DNA of 64,000 nucleotides, taken from contig JAEYOW010000044.1 of assembly GCA_023411375.1 (NCBI GenBank), positions 248,001 through 312,000 of the forward strand. Reading direction: 5' to 3'. Below are positions 33,000-42,513 of this stretch, one piece after another. The stretch is from Bacillota bacterium. GTDB taxonomy: Bacteria; Bacillota; Clostridia; Christensenellales; Aristaeellaceae. Every line of letters starts with the position of its first letter. Position 1 is the first letter of the stretch. The position numbers and the translations under genes were made by a program. Below the pieces are notes generated by a model. That model was not told the origin of the DNA, did not search any database, and was given only the letters and a program-made list of their open reading frames with translations.

Positions 33000-34790
33000 T
33001 TATTCATACATATCGTAGAACTGGAACAGATATACGCCGCCCCATTCGCTGTCGATGGTATAATCCACGCCGTCACCGCGAAGGTCGCTCAGATGGGCGA
33101 GCAGCTTGAGAGGCTCCGGGGAAACGCAACCGCGCGCAAGGCGTACATCCTCTCTGAGGAAAATGGTCGCGTCCATATTGTCGGGATCGATCCCAAAGGC
33201 GGAGAGCTGGGCCATATATTCCGGCGAGCGCGTGCCCCAGCCCCCCCAGAACATCACGTTTGTGGGCACGCCGTTTTCAGTGTTGGGAAACATGCGGGGG
33301 TCCATTACCATGGTGGTATCCGTAATGAACAGCAGGTCGGGGTTATCCAAGGCATATTCATCCAGGTCCGCGAAGGGGTCAACGAGCGCCGCTTCGCTGT
33401 TTGGGTCCACCTGTGCGGGCATCAGCCCCTTAACGGCGGGAACCGCATACCAGATGGTAAGCGCCGCGCAACCGCAGGCAAGCGCCGCAAGCACGCCTGC
33501 GCGCCGGCCGCGCAGCGCGCGCCCCTCGGGCAGGCCCGCCGGTAACAAGCCAAAGAGCAGCGCCGCGAGCGGAAGCAGCGCCACCAGCGCCGCGCGCAGA
33601 GGCAGGCGGCCCTCCATCCCCAGATAGATCAGCAGGGCCGCGCCAAGCAGCAGGGCCGCGCCAAGGCACAGCCAACGCCATAATACGCCCTTGCGCCTGA
33701 GTAGCAGCGCCACGGCGCAAAGCGCGGCGACCGCGCATAAGAGCCAGACGGAGCGCATGGCCGTGGGATCCTTTTGGGGAAACTGCCCAAGCTGTGCGAG
33801 GCTTCCGCTGATTGCGGCACTCAGGCTGTGGTCCTGCGAAGCGCTTTGGTACGCGTATATTTTGTCGAAGGCCTCGGCGGTAATGTTGGAATCCATAAAA
33901 TACCAGTCGTTCACAAGCTGGCGCTCGCTTTCCGTCCAGCCTATTTCCTCCAGAAGCTCCTGCGGCAGGCCATCCAGCCCGGCGTAATCCATCACTTGAA
34001 TTCGGGCGCGCTGCCACGCCAGGCTATCCTCCATTCCCGCAGTACGGATTTCCCACTCACGCAGGCCGGCTAATCCGCCCATCACCAAGGCGACCAGCAG
34101 CGCTGAGAGCAAAAGCGGACGCCAGCTGCGCTTTTTGTTTTTCCCAAAGCCAAAATACTCCGTGCCTACGAAAAGGAAGGCGAGGCCGCAAAACAGCAGT
34201 ATAGGCACGGCGGTGATCTGGCGGAGGCTATAGGCGAAGACGACAAGAAGAAGGCTAAACGCCATGCCGCGGATGATTTGTCCGTCGCCGGCACGTTGGC
34301 AGTCTATGCTCATAATTTGTAGCACGGCCGCCGCGCCCAGCAATCCGGCCGTCACCGTGTAGGTAACGGCACAGCTGTAAACCATTGCGTAGACCGTCAA
34401 AAACGCGGCGCCGGCGGCCAGGCCCAGCCATGCGGAACGGCCATGATTCTTAAAGCACATGACTAGGCTTTTTACGCAAACCGTACTGCTAAGCCATAGA
34501 AAAGCGAGCTGCATCCAGCTGAACCACGCGACGCCGGGAAAGGCGTTGCCAAGCCAGTTTAGCGGGTAGCATAGCAGCGCGTTCAGGTATATATTAAACG
34601 TGGGGATCACACCGCCGTAAAAGCCCATGAATGCGCGCAGAATATACATATCGTCGTTGTTGGCAAAACGCATATCGCCAAAGAGCCACAGGCAAACGAG
34701 CATTGCTGTGGACAGGGCGGCGCCGGCAAGCCATGCAACCCATACCGAAAAGGATTTTGGAGCACGGGGCATCAGAGGGGTCTTTTCCAT
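33000..34790 (-). CDS. Large polytopic membrane protein, possibly glycosyltransferase-like
   Basis: A 596-residue membrane protein with about ten to twelve hydrophobic segments and a soluble C-terminal tail (about 500-596). The N-terminal loop after the first helix has FANNDDMYILRAFMG: paired acidic residues there are typical of lipid-linked-sugar glycosyltransferases of the GT-C kind and of GtrII/DUF6056-like proteins, which is only a suggestion. The ATG at 34790 follows AAAGGAG; the longer frame to 34916 has no ribosome site. It is monocistronic and convergent with mgtE. Function unassigned. Confidence 0.6.
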   Translation of the reverse strand: MEKTPLMPRAPKSFSVWVAWLAGAALSTAMLVCLWLFGDMRFANNDDMYILRAFMGFYGGVIPTFNIYLNALLCYPLNWLGNAFPGVAWFSWMQLAFLWLSSTVCVKSLVMCFKNHGRSAWLGLAAGAAFLTVYAMVYSCAVTYTVTAGLLGAAAVLQIMSIDCQRAGDGQIIRGMAFSLLLVVFAYSLRQITAVPILLFCGLAFLFVGTEYFGFGKNKKRSWRPLLLSALLVALVMGGLAGLREWEIRTAGMEDSLAWQRARIQVMDYAGLDGLPQELLEEIGWTESERQLVNDWYFMDSNITAEAFDKIYAYQSASQDHSLSAAISGSLAQLGQFPQKDPTAMRSVWLLCAVAALCAVALLLRRKGVLWRWLCLGAALLLGAALLIYLGMEGRLPLRAALVALLPLAALLFGLLPAGLPEGRALRGRRAGVLAALACGCAALTIWYAVPAVKGLMPAQVDPNSEAALVDPFADLDEYALDNPDLLFITDTTMVMDPRMFPNTENGVPTNVMFWGGWGTRSPEYMAQLSAFGIDPDNMDATIFLREDVRLARGCVSPEPLKLLAHLSDLRGDGVDYTIDSEWGGVYLFQFYDMYE

Positions 34791-34979
34791 ATATTCATTG
34801 TCTCCTTTAATCAGGATGCGCGTTCGCGTCCAAGGGACGCGCAGGCGTATCAACGCACGCTCATGATAACGTTTTTGCATGGGAGCGTCAAGCGGGGGAA
34901 TAGGAGAAGAAAACATGAGGCTTGCGCAAGCCGAAGTATCAACGCGGGGTTCCGTGCATACAATATTATGCGCGGCGCT

Positions 34980-35008
34980 TTGACATCACGGCTAAAGTGC
35001 GATACAAT
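34980..35008 (+). promoter_or_regulatory. Promoter of murB-rapZ
   Basis: TTGACA (34980-34985), 17-base spacer, TACAAT (35003-35008), about 125 bases before murB. The remainder of the 340-base gap 34791-35133 shows no other element I recognise. Confidence 0.65.
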
Positions 35009-35133
35009 TCCTATTGAGACATTAAATGATTTCGGCCCGTGCTGGCGAAAGACCCGATTGCGGCCAAGGTTGCAAAGCGGGCCAAATCGCGTGGTTCCGC
35101 CGCCGGAGCAGCGGCGTAAAAGGAGGAAGGCCC

Positions 35134-36099
35134 ATGGACGCAGCGACGCGCGACGCGCTTGTATCCGCCCTCAGAGAGAGCATCCCCAAGAAGCAGCTCG
35201 CCGAAAACGCGCCCATGACCCGCTATACCACCCTGCGGCTTGGTGGGCCGGCGGAGCTTATGTGCGAAATCGCTTCGGCGGAACAGCTTTCCACCGCGCT
35301 TGCCGCGGCGGATGCGCTACATGTGCCGGTCACGCTGCTGGGCAACGGCAGCAACATACTTGTGCGGGACGGCGGCATTCGCGGGCTCATCATCCACATT
35401 GGCGAGCAGTTTGCGGAGGTATCCGCGCCGGCGCCCCTGCCGGACGGGCGGATTGCCCTGACGGCGCAGGCGGGAGCGACGCTTCAAAAGCTTTGCAACG
35501 CGGCGGCTGATTACGCGTTGACAGGGATTGAGTTCGCATCGGGCATCCCCGGCACGGTAGGCGGGGCGGCGTATATGAACGCGGGCGCATACGGCGGCGA
35601 GATGAAGGACGTGATCAGCGGCGTGACCGCCTGTGAATCGGATGGGCGAACCGTCGCCTATACAAACGAGGAAATGAGCTTCGGCTATCGAAAAAGCCGC
35701 CTGACGGAGGCACAGGGGCCGGTGGCCGTCGCGTCCGTCACCGTGTGCCTGACACCGGGGGACGAGGATACCATCCGCGCAACCATGCGTGAATTTTCCG
35801 CCCGGAGGCGGGAAAAGCAGCCGCTCAGCATTCCAAGCTGCGGCAGTACCTTCAAGCGCCCGGAGGGGCAGTTTGCGGGGACGCTGATCGATCAGTGCGG
35901 GCTGAAGGGCTTTCGCATCGGGGGGGCTAGCGTTTCCGAAATGCACGCAGGCTTTCTGGTAAATGACGAAAACGGCACGGCGGCAGATTATCTGGCGCTG
36001 ATCGCGCACGTGCAGCGCACGGTGCTGGAAAAGACGGGCGTGGCGCTGACGCCCGAAGTGCGCATTCTAGGCGAGGAGCCGGCAGTGGAGCAGGCCTAG
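35134..36099 (+). CDS. murB: UDP-N-acetylenolpyruvoylglucosamine reductase
   Basis: FAD enzyme that reduces UDP-GlcNAc-enolpyruvate to UDP-MurNAc with NADPH in cytoplasmic peptidoglycan synthesis. 321 residues with the FAD-binding motif LLGNGSNILV (about 68-77), GIPGTVGGAAYMNAGAYGGE, and the catalytic serine motif SCGSTFKRPEG (Ser about 237); the acid-base glutamate is in PEVRILGEE. Its length and lack of an inserted tyrosine loop fit the Gram-positive type. The ATG at 35134 has AAAGGAGG upstream. rapZ follows after 20 bases. Confidence 0.96.
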   Translation: MDAATRDALVSALRESIPKKQLAENAPMTRYTTLRLGGPAELMCEIASAEQLSTALAAADALHVPVTLLGNGSNILVRDGGIRGLIIHIGEQFAEVSAPAPLPDGRIALTAQAGATLQKLCNAAADYALTGIEFASGIPGTVGGAAYMNAGAYGGEMKDVISGVTACESDGRTVAYTNEEMSFGYRKSRLTEAQGPVAVASVTVCLTPGDEDTIRATMREFSARRREKQPLSIPSCGSTFKRPEGQFAGTLIDQCGLKGFRIGGASVSEMHAGFLVNDENGTAADYLALIAHVQRTVLEKTGVALTPEVRILGEEPAVEQA

Positions 36100-36119
36100 C
36101 ACAAAAGAGGGGGAACAAT

Positions 36120-37031
36120 ATGCATTTCCTGATACTGACGGGCATGAGCGGCGCGGGCAAAACCGTTGCCATCCGCTATTTGGAGGATCTTGGCGCGCTT
36201 TGCGTGGACAACCTTCCGCCGATGATGCTGGTGCCCTTTATGGAAGCGTGCCAGAGCGCGCACCTGAGAAACCCCATGATCGCCATCGCTGCTGACGTGC
36301 GCTCCGGCGAGTTTTTCGACGCCAAGGCCGTTACCAAAATGATCGACGAGGCGCGCATGGTGGGCTTTCATATCGACACGTTGTTTGTGGAGGCCAGCGA
36401 CGACATATTGGTAAACCGCTATAAGGAAACCCGGCGCGACCATCCGCTAAGCGGCGAGGGCCTGACGCTGGAGGAAGCCATCCGCGAGGAGCGCAACCGC
36501 CTTCAACCGCTGCGCGAGACCGCAAACCATTTGTTTGACACATCCAACCTGAGGCCGAGGGCTCTGCAAAAGCTGCTGTCCGAAATCGTGCTGCACGCGG
36601 ACGACGAGCCGCCCCTGCGCGTGGAGATTTTGAGCTTCGGCTTCAAGCGCGGCATTCCGCGCGAGGGCGATTTGGTGTTTGACGTGCGCTTTTTGCCAAA
36701 CCCGTTTTACATTCCCGAGCTTGGGCATCATACAGGGCTTGACCAGGATGTGAAGGATTTCGTGCTTAACCATCCGGTAACGCAGGAATTTTTGAAAAAG
36801 TGCTTGGATATGCTCGAGTTTCTGCTGCCGCACTACATTACGGAGGGCAAGCACAGGCTGGTCATCGCTATTGGATGCACGGGCGGCGCGCACCGCAGCG
36901 TGGCCATTGCGGAATATATCTGCGATGAGCTGACCCGGCTTGGGCACCGCGCGTCCGTCAACCACCGTGATATCGCGCTGGAGCAGGCGCACTGGGCGGC
37001 CAAGAGCGAATATCAGAAGGGCGAGCCGTGA
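36120..37031 (+). CDS. rapZ: RNase adapter/nucleotide-binding protein RapZ (YvcJ)
   Basis: P-loop protein of the RapZ/YvcJ family; in E. coli it guides RNase E to the glmZ small RNA to control amino-sugar synthesis, and in Bacillus it hydrolyses GTP with a less clear role. 303 residues: Walker A GMSGAGKT at 7-14, a central LIT-like region with ETANHLFDTSNL, FGFKRGIPREGDLVFDVRFLPNPFY, and the C-terminal CTGGAHRSVAIAE (about 251). Placement next to murB links it to cell wall precursor supply. Its usual partners yvcK and whiA do not follow here. Confidence 0.95.
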   Translation: MHFLILTGMSGAGKTVAIRYLEDLGALCVDNLPPMMLVPFMEACQSAHLRNPMIAIAADVRSGEFFDAKAVTKMIDEARMVGFHIDTLFVEASDDILVNRYKETRRDHPLSGEGLTLEEAIREERNRLQPLRETANHLFDTSNLRPRALQKLLSEIVLHADDEPPLRVEILSFGFKRGIPREGDLVFDVRFLPNPFYIPELGHHTGLDQDVKDFVLNHPVTQEFLKKCLDMLEFLLPHYITEGKHRLVIAIGCTGGAHRSVAIAEYICDELTRLGHRASVNHRDIALEQAHWAAKSEYQKGEP

Positions 37032-37936
37032 TGCGGGGAAAAAAAGCAAGGCAAGGGCGGCGCGGATTGCGTACCGTCCTTGTTTTTACATTGATTGCGG
37101 CGCTCGCGCTTGGGCCGGCGGGCGCGGCCGCAAAGGTGTTTTTGGGCGGTGAACCTCCGCGGGAGGATTGGTACCGCCGCCCGCTGATGCGGCTGACGGT
37201 ATTTGCCGCCGGCCAGAGCGATTGCATGCTTTTGGAGGCGGGCGGGCAGGCCATGATGATCGACGGAGGCTCGGAGCCATTTCGCGACGATTTGAAAAAC
37301 GCTATTCAGGCGCGCGGCATCACGCATTTTAAGTATTTGCTCAACACGCACTTTCATGACGACCACATCAGCGGCCTGTACTGGCTGATGCGGTTTGGTT
37401 TCAAGGCGGACGAGTATCTGCATCCCTATAACGACTACGCGCTCAACGTAAGCCAGCGGCATGCCAAGACGCTTGCGCAGGCGGAGCGCTCGGGCATTCC
37501 TATTCGGCAGGTTTTTGCCGGCGATGAGCTGCTTTTGGGCGAGGCGGTTCTGACGGTTTACCGCTATGAGGACGGGTTGAGCACCAACGGAAAATCGTTA
37601 CTGACGCGAATTGTCTTCGGAGACGCGAGCATATTGCTGACGGCGGATATCATCGGAGATACGCAGACCTATTTTGTCAAAAACCTGCCAAAAGAAACGT
37701 TAAAAGCGGACATCCTCAAGGCGCCGCACCATGGCATCACGCCTATGGTGGTTAAATTTCTGGAAACCATCGCGCCGGAGGTGCTGGTGATGACCAACTA
37801 CCGCAGCCGCGTGGACAAGGGCGCGGTACAGGCGGACGCACGCGGAATTCCGACGTACTATGCCGCCAACGGGACGGTCGTACTGGAAACCGACGGGGAC
37901 GACTGGTATGTAAGGCAGTTGGACGGGAAATTTTGA
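37031..37936 (+). CDS. ComEC-like metallo-beta-lactamase-fold hydrolase, membrane anchored or exported
   Basis: A 301-residue protein with a basic N-terminus and one hydrophobic segment (about 12-35), then a metallo-beta-lactamase domain of the ComEC/Rec2 C-terminal type: VFAAGQSDCMLLEAGGQAMMIDGG, metal motif THFHDDH (about 106-112), SILLTADI, and KAPHHGI (about 231). Free-standing copies of this domain outside the ComEC channel occur in many Firmicutes and act on nucleotides or phosphodiesters in studied cases; the substrate here is unknown. ATG 37031 overlaps the rapZ stop by one base. Confidence 0.8.
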   Translation: MRGKKARQGRRGLRTVLVFTLIAALALGPAGAAAKVFLGGEPPREDWYRRPLMRLTVFAAGQSDCMLLEAGGQAMMIDGGSEPFRDDLKNAIQARGITHFKYLLNTHFHDDHISGLYWLMRFGFKADEYLHPYNDYALNVSQRHAKTLAQAERSGIPIRQVFAGDELLLGEAVLTVYRYEDGLSTNGKSLLTRIVFGDASILLTADIIGDTQTYFVKNLPKETLKADILKAPHHGITPMVVKFLETIAPEVLVMTNYRSRVDKGAVQADARGIPTYYAANGTVVLETDGDDWYVRQLDGKF

Positions 37937-38052
37937 GCGGCGCCAAACAGCGGCTCCGCGCAATAATACAAACAGAAAAAGAGCCGACACAGAACGGCGG
38001 ACGGTTTTACCCGCCCCGCCCCACGCCGGCTTATTTATTGTAGTGATTTGTT

Positions 38053-38970
38053 TCACACCTGCATCAGCTTTACCATGACGGCCTTTTGAGCGTGCAACCG
38101 GTTTTCGGCCTCCTCAAAAATTTCGTCCGCATGGGCCTCGAGCACCTCTTCGGTGATTTCCTCGCCCCGGTGTGCCGGGAGGCAATGAAGCACCATCGCG
38201 CCCTTTTTGGCCGCTTCCATCACGGCGGCGTTCACCTGGCAGCCGCTGAAAGCCTCGCGCCGCTTCGCGGCCTCCTCCTCCTGGCCCATGCTGGCCCAAA
38301 CGTCGGTATAGAGGACGTCCGCGCCCTCGGCCATTTGAAGCACGTCCGGCGCACAGGCAAAATCGCCGTTTTCCTTCGCCCAGGCGAGAATGCCCGCGTC
38401 TGGCAGGTATTGCGCGGGGCAGGCGACGCGCACGGCCATGCCTGCCTTGACGCAGCCCACAATGAGCGAATTTGCCATGTTGTTGCCGTCGCCCACGAAG
38501 CAGAGCTTGAGGCCCTTGAAGCTGCCCTTGCGCTCGCGAATGGTCATCAGGTCGGCAAGTACCTGGCAGGGATGGGCATAGTCCGTCAACCCGTTGATGA
38601 TGGGGATGGAGCCGTATTTCGCCAGATCCTCCACCTCCTGCTGGGCAAAGGTGCGAATCATGATGCCGTCCAGATAGCGGCTTAACACGCGCGCGGTGTC
38701 CTGCACCGGCTCGCCGCGGCCAATTTGCAGATCGCGGCTGGACAGAAAAAGCGCGTTGCCGCCCAGCTGCGCCATACCGACCTCGAAGCTTACGCGCGTG
38801 CGTGTGGATGCCTTTTGGAAGATCATGCCCAGCGTTTTGCCCGCGAGGATGGGGTGGGCGATGCCGTTCTTGCGCTCGTACTTGAGCTGGTCGGCAAGGT
38901 TTAAAATACTCAGAATCTGCGCGCCGTCCAGATCGGACAGCTTGAGTAAGTGCTTCATGGGTTCGCTCAT
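38053..38970 (-). CDS. argF: Ornithine carbamoyltransferase
   Basis: Joins ornithine and carbamoyl phosphate to give citrulline; a cytoplasmic trimer. 305 residues with the carbamoyl phosphate site STRTRVSFE (about 55-63), HPCQ (about 133), the ornithine-binding DVWASMGQEEE and HCLPAHRGEE near the end. The ATG at 38970 overlaps the argD stop (ATGA) and uses AAGGAGG inside the end of argD, so the two are translationally coupled. It is the last gene of the operon. Confidence 0.97.
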   Translation of the reverse strand: MSEPMKHLLKLSDLDGAQILSILNLADQLKYERKNGIAHPILAGKTLGMIFQKASTRTRVSFEVGMAQLGGNALFLSSRDLQIGRGEPVQDTARVLSRYLDGIMIRTFAQQEVEDLAKYGSIPIINGLTDYAHPCQVLADLMTIRERKGSFKGLKLCFVGDGNNMANSLIVGCVKAGMAVRVACPAQYLPDAGILAWAKENGDFACAPDVLQMAEGADVLYTDVWASMGQEEEAAKRREAFSGCQVNAAVMEAAKKGAMVLHCLPAHRGEEITEEVLEAHADEIFEEAENRLHAQKAVMVKLMQV

Positions 38971-40136
38971 TGCTGTAACTCCTCCTTGATGATGCCGACG
39001 GCCCTTTCAAGCTCCGGCCATGAGATGGTGAGCGGCGGCAGAAGCCGCAGCTTTGTTTTGGCGGTGAGCGCGACCACGCCGCGCTCAAGCAGCGCGCGCA
39101 CCAGCCCGCCCGCATCCCTGCCGGACTGGACGCCCAGCATCAGACCGCGCCCGGAAACGCTTGTGACGCCCGGCACGGCGGATAGCTCGCGCGAGATGTA
39201 CCCGCCCTTCGCGGTTACTTCAGCGAGGAAAGTGTCCGTCAGCCGCCTTTGCACGCTGAGCGCGGCGGCGGCGCAGATGGGGTTGCCGCCAAAGGTGGAG
39301 CCGTGGGAGCCGGGCGTTAAAACATCCTTGACCTTTTCGCCCAATAGGCACGCGCCCATCGGCAACCCGCCCGCCAGTCCCTTGGCGGTGGTCGCCACGT
39401 CCGGGGTGATATCCGCCCACTGATAGCTAAACGGCTTGCCCGTGCGGCCGTTGCCAGTCTGCACCTCGTCGATCATCAGCAGAATATCCAGCGCCTCGGT
39501 CAGCTCGCGCGCGGCCTTCAGGTATGCGTCCGTCAGGCGGCACACTCCGCCCTCGCCCTGCACGGTTTCCAGCAGCACGGCGCATACGTCGCCGGAGGCG
39601 AGCGCCTTCTCTAGTGAGGCGGTATCGTTGGGCGGCACATGCCGAAAACCCTGTGGGAACGGGCCGAAGGTGTGATGAAACACATCCTGGCCCGTGGCGG
39701 CGAGGGTGGCCAGCGTGCGGCCGTGGAAGCTGTTTTCCATGGTCACGATTACCGGACGGACGGCCTCGCCGTATTTGTCGGCGGCGTACTTGCGCGCCAC
39801 CTTGATGGCGCACTCGTTGGCCTCCGCGCCGGAATTGCCGAAGAACACCCGCTTCATGCCCGAAAGCTCACAAAGAAGCTTTGCCAGCTCCGCCTGCGGC
39901 GCGGTGTAATACAGGTTGCTCACGTGGGACAACGCCTTGGCTTGCGCGCACACGGCATCGGTCCATGCCGCGTCGCCATACCCCAGCGCGCTGACAGCGA
40001 TGCCGCTGCCCATGTCGATATAGGCCTTGCCGCCCTCGTCATACAGCGTGCATCCCTCTCCGCGAACAAACGTGACGGGAAACCGCGCGTACGTCGGCGC
40101 AATAAACTGCCGGTCCAGCTCGCAAACGGTGGACAT
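38967..40136 (-). CDS. argD: Acetylornithine aminotransferase
   Basis: Pyridoxal-phosphate enzyme converting N-acetylglutamate semialdehyde to N-acetylornithine. 389 residues with the class III aminotransferase pattern: FFGNSGAEANECAIKVARK, the cofactor-binding LLMIDEVQTGNGRTGK, and the cofactor lysine in VATTAKGLAGGLPMGA. Gene order and the acetyl-cycle genes around it favour ArgD over other class III enzymes. It follows argB in transcription after a gap that holds a strong hairpin (40172-40195). Confidence 0.96.
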   Translation of the reverse strand: MSTVCELDRQFIAPTYARFPVTFVRGEGCTLYDEGGKAYIDMGSGIAVSALGYGDAAWTDAVCAQAKALSHVSNLYYTAPQAELAKLLCELSGMKRVFFGNSGAEANECAIKVARKYAADKYGEAVRPVIVTMENSFHGRTLATLAATGQDVFHHTFGPFPQGFRHVPPNDTASLEKALASGDVCAVLLETVQGEGGVCRLTDAYLKAARELTEALDILLMIDEVQTGNGRTGKPFSYQWADITPDVATTAKGLAGGLPMGACLLGEKVKDVLTPGSHGSTFGGNPICAAAALSVQRRLTDTFLAEVTAKGGYISRELSAVPGVTSVSGRGLMLGVQSGRDAGGLVRALLERGVVALTAKTKLRLLPPLTISWPELERAVGIIKEELQQ

Positions 40137-40171
40137 CCGTAACGACCTTCTTTCTGGGGTGCGGGGCGGAC

Positions 40172-40195
40172 ACGTTGGGGGCGGAACCCCAACGT
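40172..40195. other. Intercistronic hairpin between argB and argD
   Basis: Perfect 9-bp stem ACGTTGGGG (40172-40180) with CCCCAACGT (40187-40195), no T run on either strand. It could stabilise or process the arg message; a functional claim is not supported by more than the fold. Confidence 0.4.
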
Positions 40196-40200
40196 TCCCC

Positions 40201-41049
40201 CTACTCCGTAAACATCGTGCCGACGCCCTCGTCGGTGAGGCATTCGATCAGGATGGCGTGGGGGACGCGGCCGTCAAGGATAAAAACCTTGCGCACGCCG
40301 CGTCGGATGGCCTCGATACAGCACTCGATTTTGGGAATCATACCGCCGGAAATGATGCCCTCGCGGATAAGCTCCGGGGCTTCGCTGACGGAAATAACGG
40401 GAATCAGCGTACTGTCGTCGCCGGGATCGCACAGGATGCCGCGTATGTCGGTCATGGATATGAGGCTTTCGGCCTTGAGGCATGCGGCGATGCGCGCGGC
40501 GGCGGTATCTGCGTTGATGTTGTAGGCGTTGCCCTGGCTGTCGCAGCCTACGGTCGAGATCACGGGGATGTATCCCATGTCCAGCACATCCAGGATGGGC
40601 TGGGTGTTGACGCTGGTGATCTCGCCCACAAAGCCGTGCACATCGTCCAGCTTGCGCGCCTCCAGCAAATGCCCGTCCATGCCGCACAGGCCGATGGCCT
40701 TGCCGCCGATGGACTGGATGAGGCTGACAAGGCTTTTGCCCACCTTGCCCGCAAGCACCATCTGGACGATTTCGGCGGTTTCGGCATCGGTCACGCGAAG
40801 GCCGTCGATGAATTTGCTTTCCTTGCCGATCTTTTTGAGCAGGTCGCTGATCTCAGGCCCGCCGCCGTGCACCAAGACGACCTTGACGCCCACAAGCTGG
40901 AGCAGCAGCAAATCGCCCATAACGGCGCGCTTCAAATCCTCGTTGATCATGGCGTTGCCGCCGTACTTGATGACGACGATTTTCTGATTGTAATCCTTAA
41001 TGTAGGGAAGCGCCTGAATCAGCACCTCCGCGCGCTGGTCCGTGGTCAT
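40201..41049 (-). CDS. argB: Acetylglutamate kinase
   Basis: Phosphorylates N-acetylglutamate, the committed and usually arginine-inhibited step. About 282 residues: KIVVIKYGGNAMI at the N-terminus, HGGGPEISDLL, the substrate-binding region NINADTAAARIAACL, and IPKIECCIEAIRRGV near the C-terminus. Two start codons are in frame; ATG 41049 (MTTDQRAEVL) is preferred because AAGGAAGG is too close to the ATG at 41058. It follows argJ after 160 bases, which include an inverted repeat ACAGGGG/CCCCTGT next to the argJ stop. Confidence 0.96.
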   Translation of the reverse strand: MTTDQRAEVLIQALPYIKDYNQKIVVIKYGGNAMINEDLKRAVMGDLLLLQLVGVKVVLVHGGGPEISDLLKKIGKESKFIDGLRVTDAETAEIVQMVLAGKVGKSLVSLIQSIGGKAIGLCGMDGHLLEARKLDDVHGFVGEITSVNTQPILDVLDMGYIPVISTVGCDSQGNAYNINADTAAARIAACLKAESLISMTDIRGILCDPGDDSTLIPVISVSEAPELIREGIISGGMIPKIECCIEAIRRGVRKVFILDGRVPHAILIECLTDEGVGTMFTE

Positions 41050-41209
41050 GGCACCCATCCTTCCTTACCCTTTGAGCAGATGAAGCCCCGCTCAGCATGA
41101 AAGCGAGCCGGAGGGCCTTTTACCCGACGGTGGGCTGAGCAGCAGCCCCAAGCATTAGCGGCTATGCATCGTGCAAAGCGCGATCCGGGATACAGGGGAT
41201 CAGCCCCTG

Positions 41210-42442
41210 TTAGGTGCGGTAGTCGCCGTTGATTTTGACGTAATCGTAGGTGAGGTCGCAGCCCCAGGCGGTGGCGGTGGCGCTGCCGCTGTTTAAGGCG
41301 ACCTGAACGGTGATTTCGTCCTCCGAAAGGATGGACTTGGCGGCGGCCTCGTTAAAATCGACGCCAGCGCCGCCGCGGCAGACGGCGATAAGGCCCGCGC
41401 GGCTGCGGAAGTTCACGTCCACACGGCTTACATCCACATCCGCGCCGCTGTAGCCGATGGCGCACAGCACACGGCCCCAGTTGGCGTCCGCGCCGAAGAC
41501 GGCGGCCTTGAGCAAAGTGCTTTTAATAACGGCCTTGGCGACGGTTTTGGCGACGGCGTCCGACTTCGCGCCGGTGACGGCGCAGGTCAGGAGCTTGGTG
41601 GCGCCCTCGCCATCCTTGGCCATGATTTCGCAAAGACGTTCGCAAACCGTATACAACGCGTTTTTAAACGTTTCATAATCCGCGCCCATGGCGGTTTCGA
41701 TAAGCGCGTTGCCCGCCCTGCCGTTGGCAAGGATGCTCACCATGTCGTTGGTGGAGGTGTCGCCGTCCACGGAGAGCATGTTGAAGGTATCGGGCACCAC
41801 GGTGGACAGGGCGCGCTGGAGCGCGACGGGCGCGATGGACGCGTCGGTGGTTAAAAAGCAGAGCATGGTGGCCATGTTGGGGCAGATCATGCCCGAACCC
41901 TTGGAGATGCCGCCCAGCTTGCATGTTTTGCCGCCCAGGGTGAAGCGGACGGCGACTTCTTTAGCGACGGTATCGGTGGTCATGATAGCCTCGGCGGCGT
42001 GCGTGCCGCCGGTGGGCGTGGCGGCGAGCGCGTCCGCGAGCTTGCCCATGCCAGCGGCGAAGGGCTCGAGGGTCATGGGCTGGCCGATTACGCCGGTGGA
42101 CGCGACGATGACGTCCCCTGCCTTCACGCCGGTGTACTGTTCCACCAGAGCGCACATGCCCTCGGCGATTTCCACGCCGTTTGCGTTGCAAGTGTTTGCG
42201 TTTCCGCTGTTACAGATGACGGCCTGCGCCGTTCCGTTTGCGACGTGCGCTTTGGTGACGGCGATAGGCGCGCCCTTCACCAGATTTTGCGTATAGCAGC
42301 ACGCTGCGGAAGCGGGCACCTCGCTCAGGATGAGCGCCACATCCCGGCGCGCGCGGTTTTTGCGGATGCCCAGGTGCTCGCCGGAGGCGGAAAAGCCGGT
42401 GGCGGCGGTCACGCCGCCGGGAATCAGGGAAATATCATTCAT
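41210..42442 (-). CDS. argJ: Bifunctional ornithine acetyltransferase/N-acetylglutamate synthase
   Basis: Moves the acetyl group from acetylornithine to glutamate (and may make acetylglutamate from acetyl-CoA), so arginine synthesis runs as a cycle. 410 residues, self-cleaving: the motif CPNMATML contains the cleavage site before threonine (about 190), which becomes the nucleophile of the beta chain. The start MNDISLIPGG at 42442 is set by GAAGGAGAA upstream. Its presence explains why no argA or argE is needed in the operon. Confidence 0.96.
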   Translation of the reverse strand: MNDISLIPGGVTAATGFSASGEHLGIRKNRARRDVALILSEVPASAACCYTQNLVKGAPIAVTKAHVANGTAQAVICNSGNANTCNANGVEIAEGMCALVEQYTGVKAGDVIVASTGVIGQPMTLEPFAAGMGKLADALAATPTGGTHAAEAIMTTDTVAKEVAVRFTLGGKTCKLGGISKGSGMICPNMATMLCFLTTDASIAPVALQRALSTVVPDTFNMLSVDGDTSTNDMVSILANGRAGNALIETAMGADYETFKNALYTVCERLCEIMAKDGEGATKLLTCAVTGAKSDAVAKTVAKAVIKSTLLKAAVFGADANWGRVLCAIGYSGADVDVSRVDVNFRSRAGLIAVCRGGAGVDFNEAAAKSILSEDEITVQVALNSGSATATAWGCDLTYDYVKINGDYRT

Positions 42443-42513
42443 GATAAAGGATTCTCCTTCCGCGCGTTTGGGGTGGAAATGTTGAGAACCAGGAGGACAT
42501 GGAGGCGCAACGC

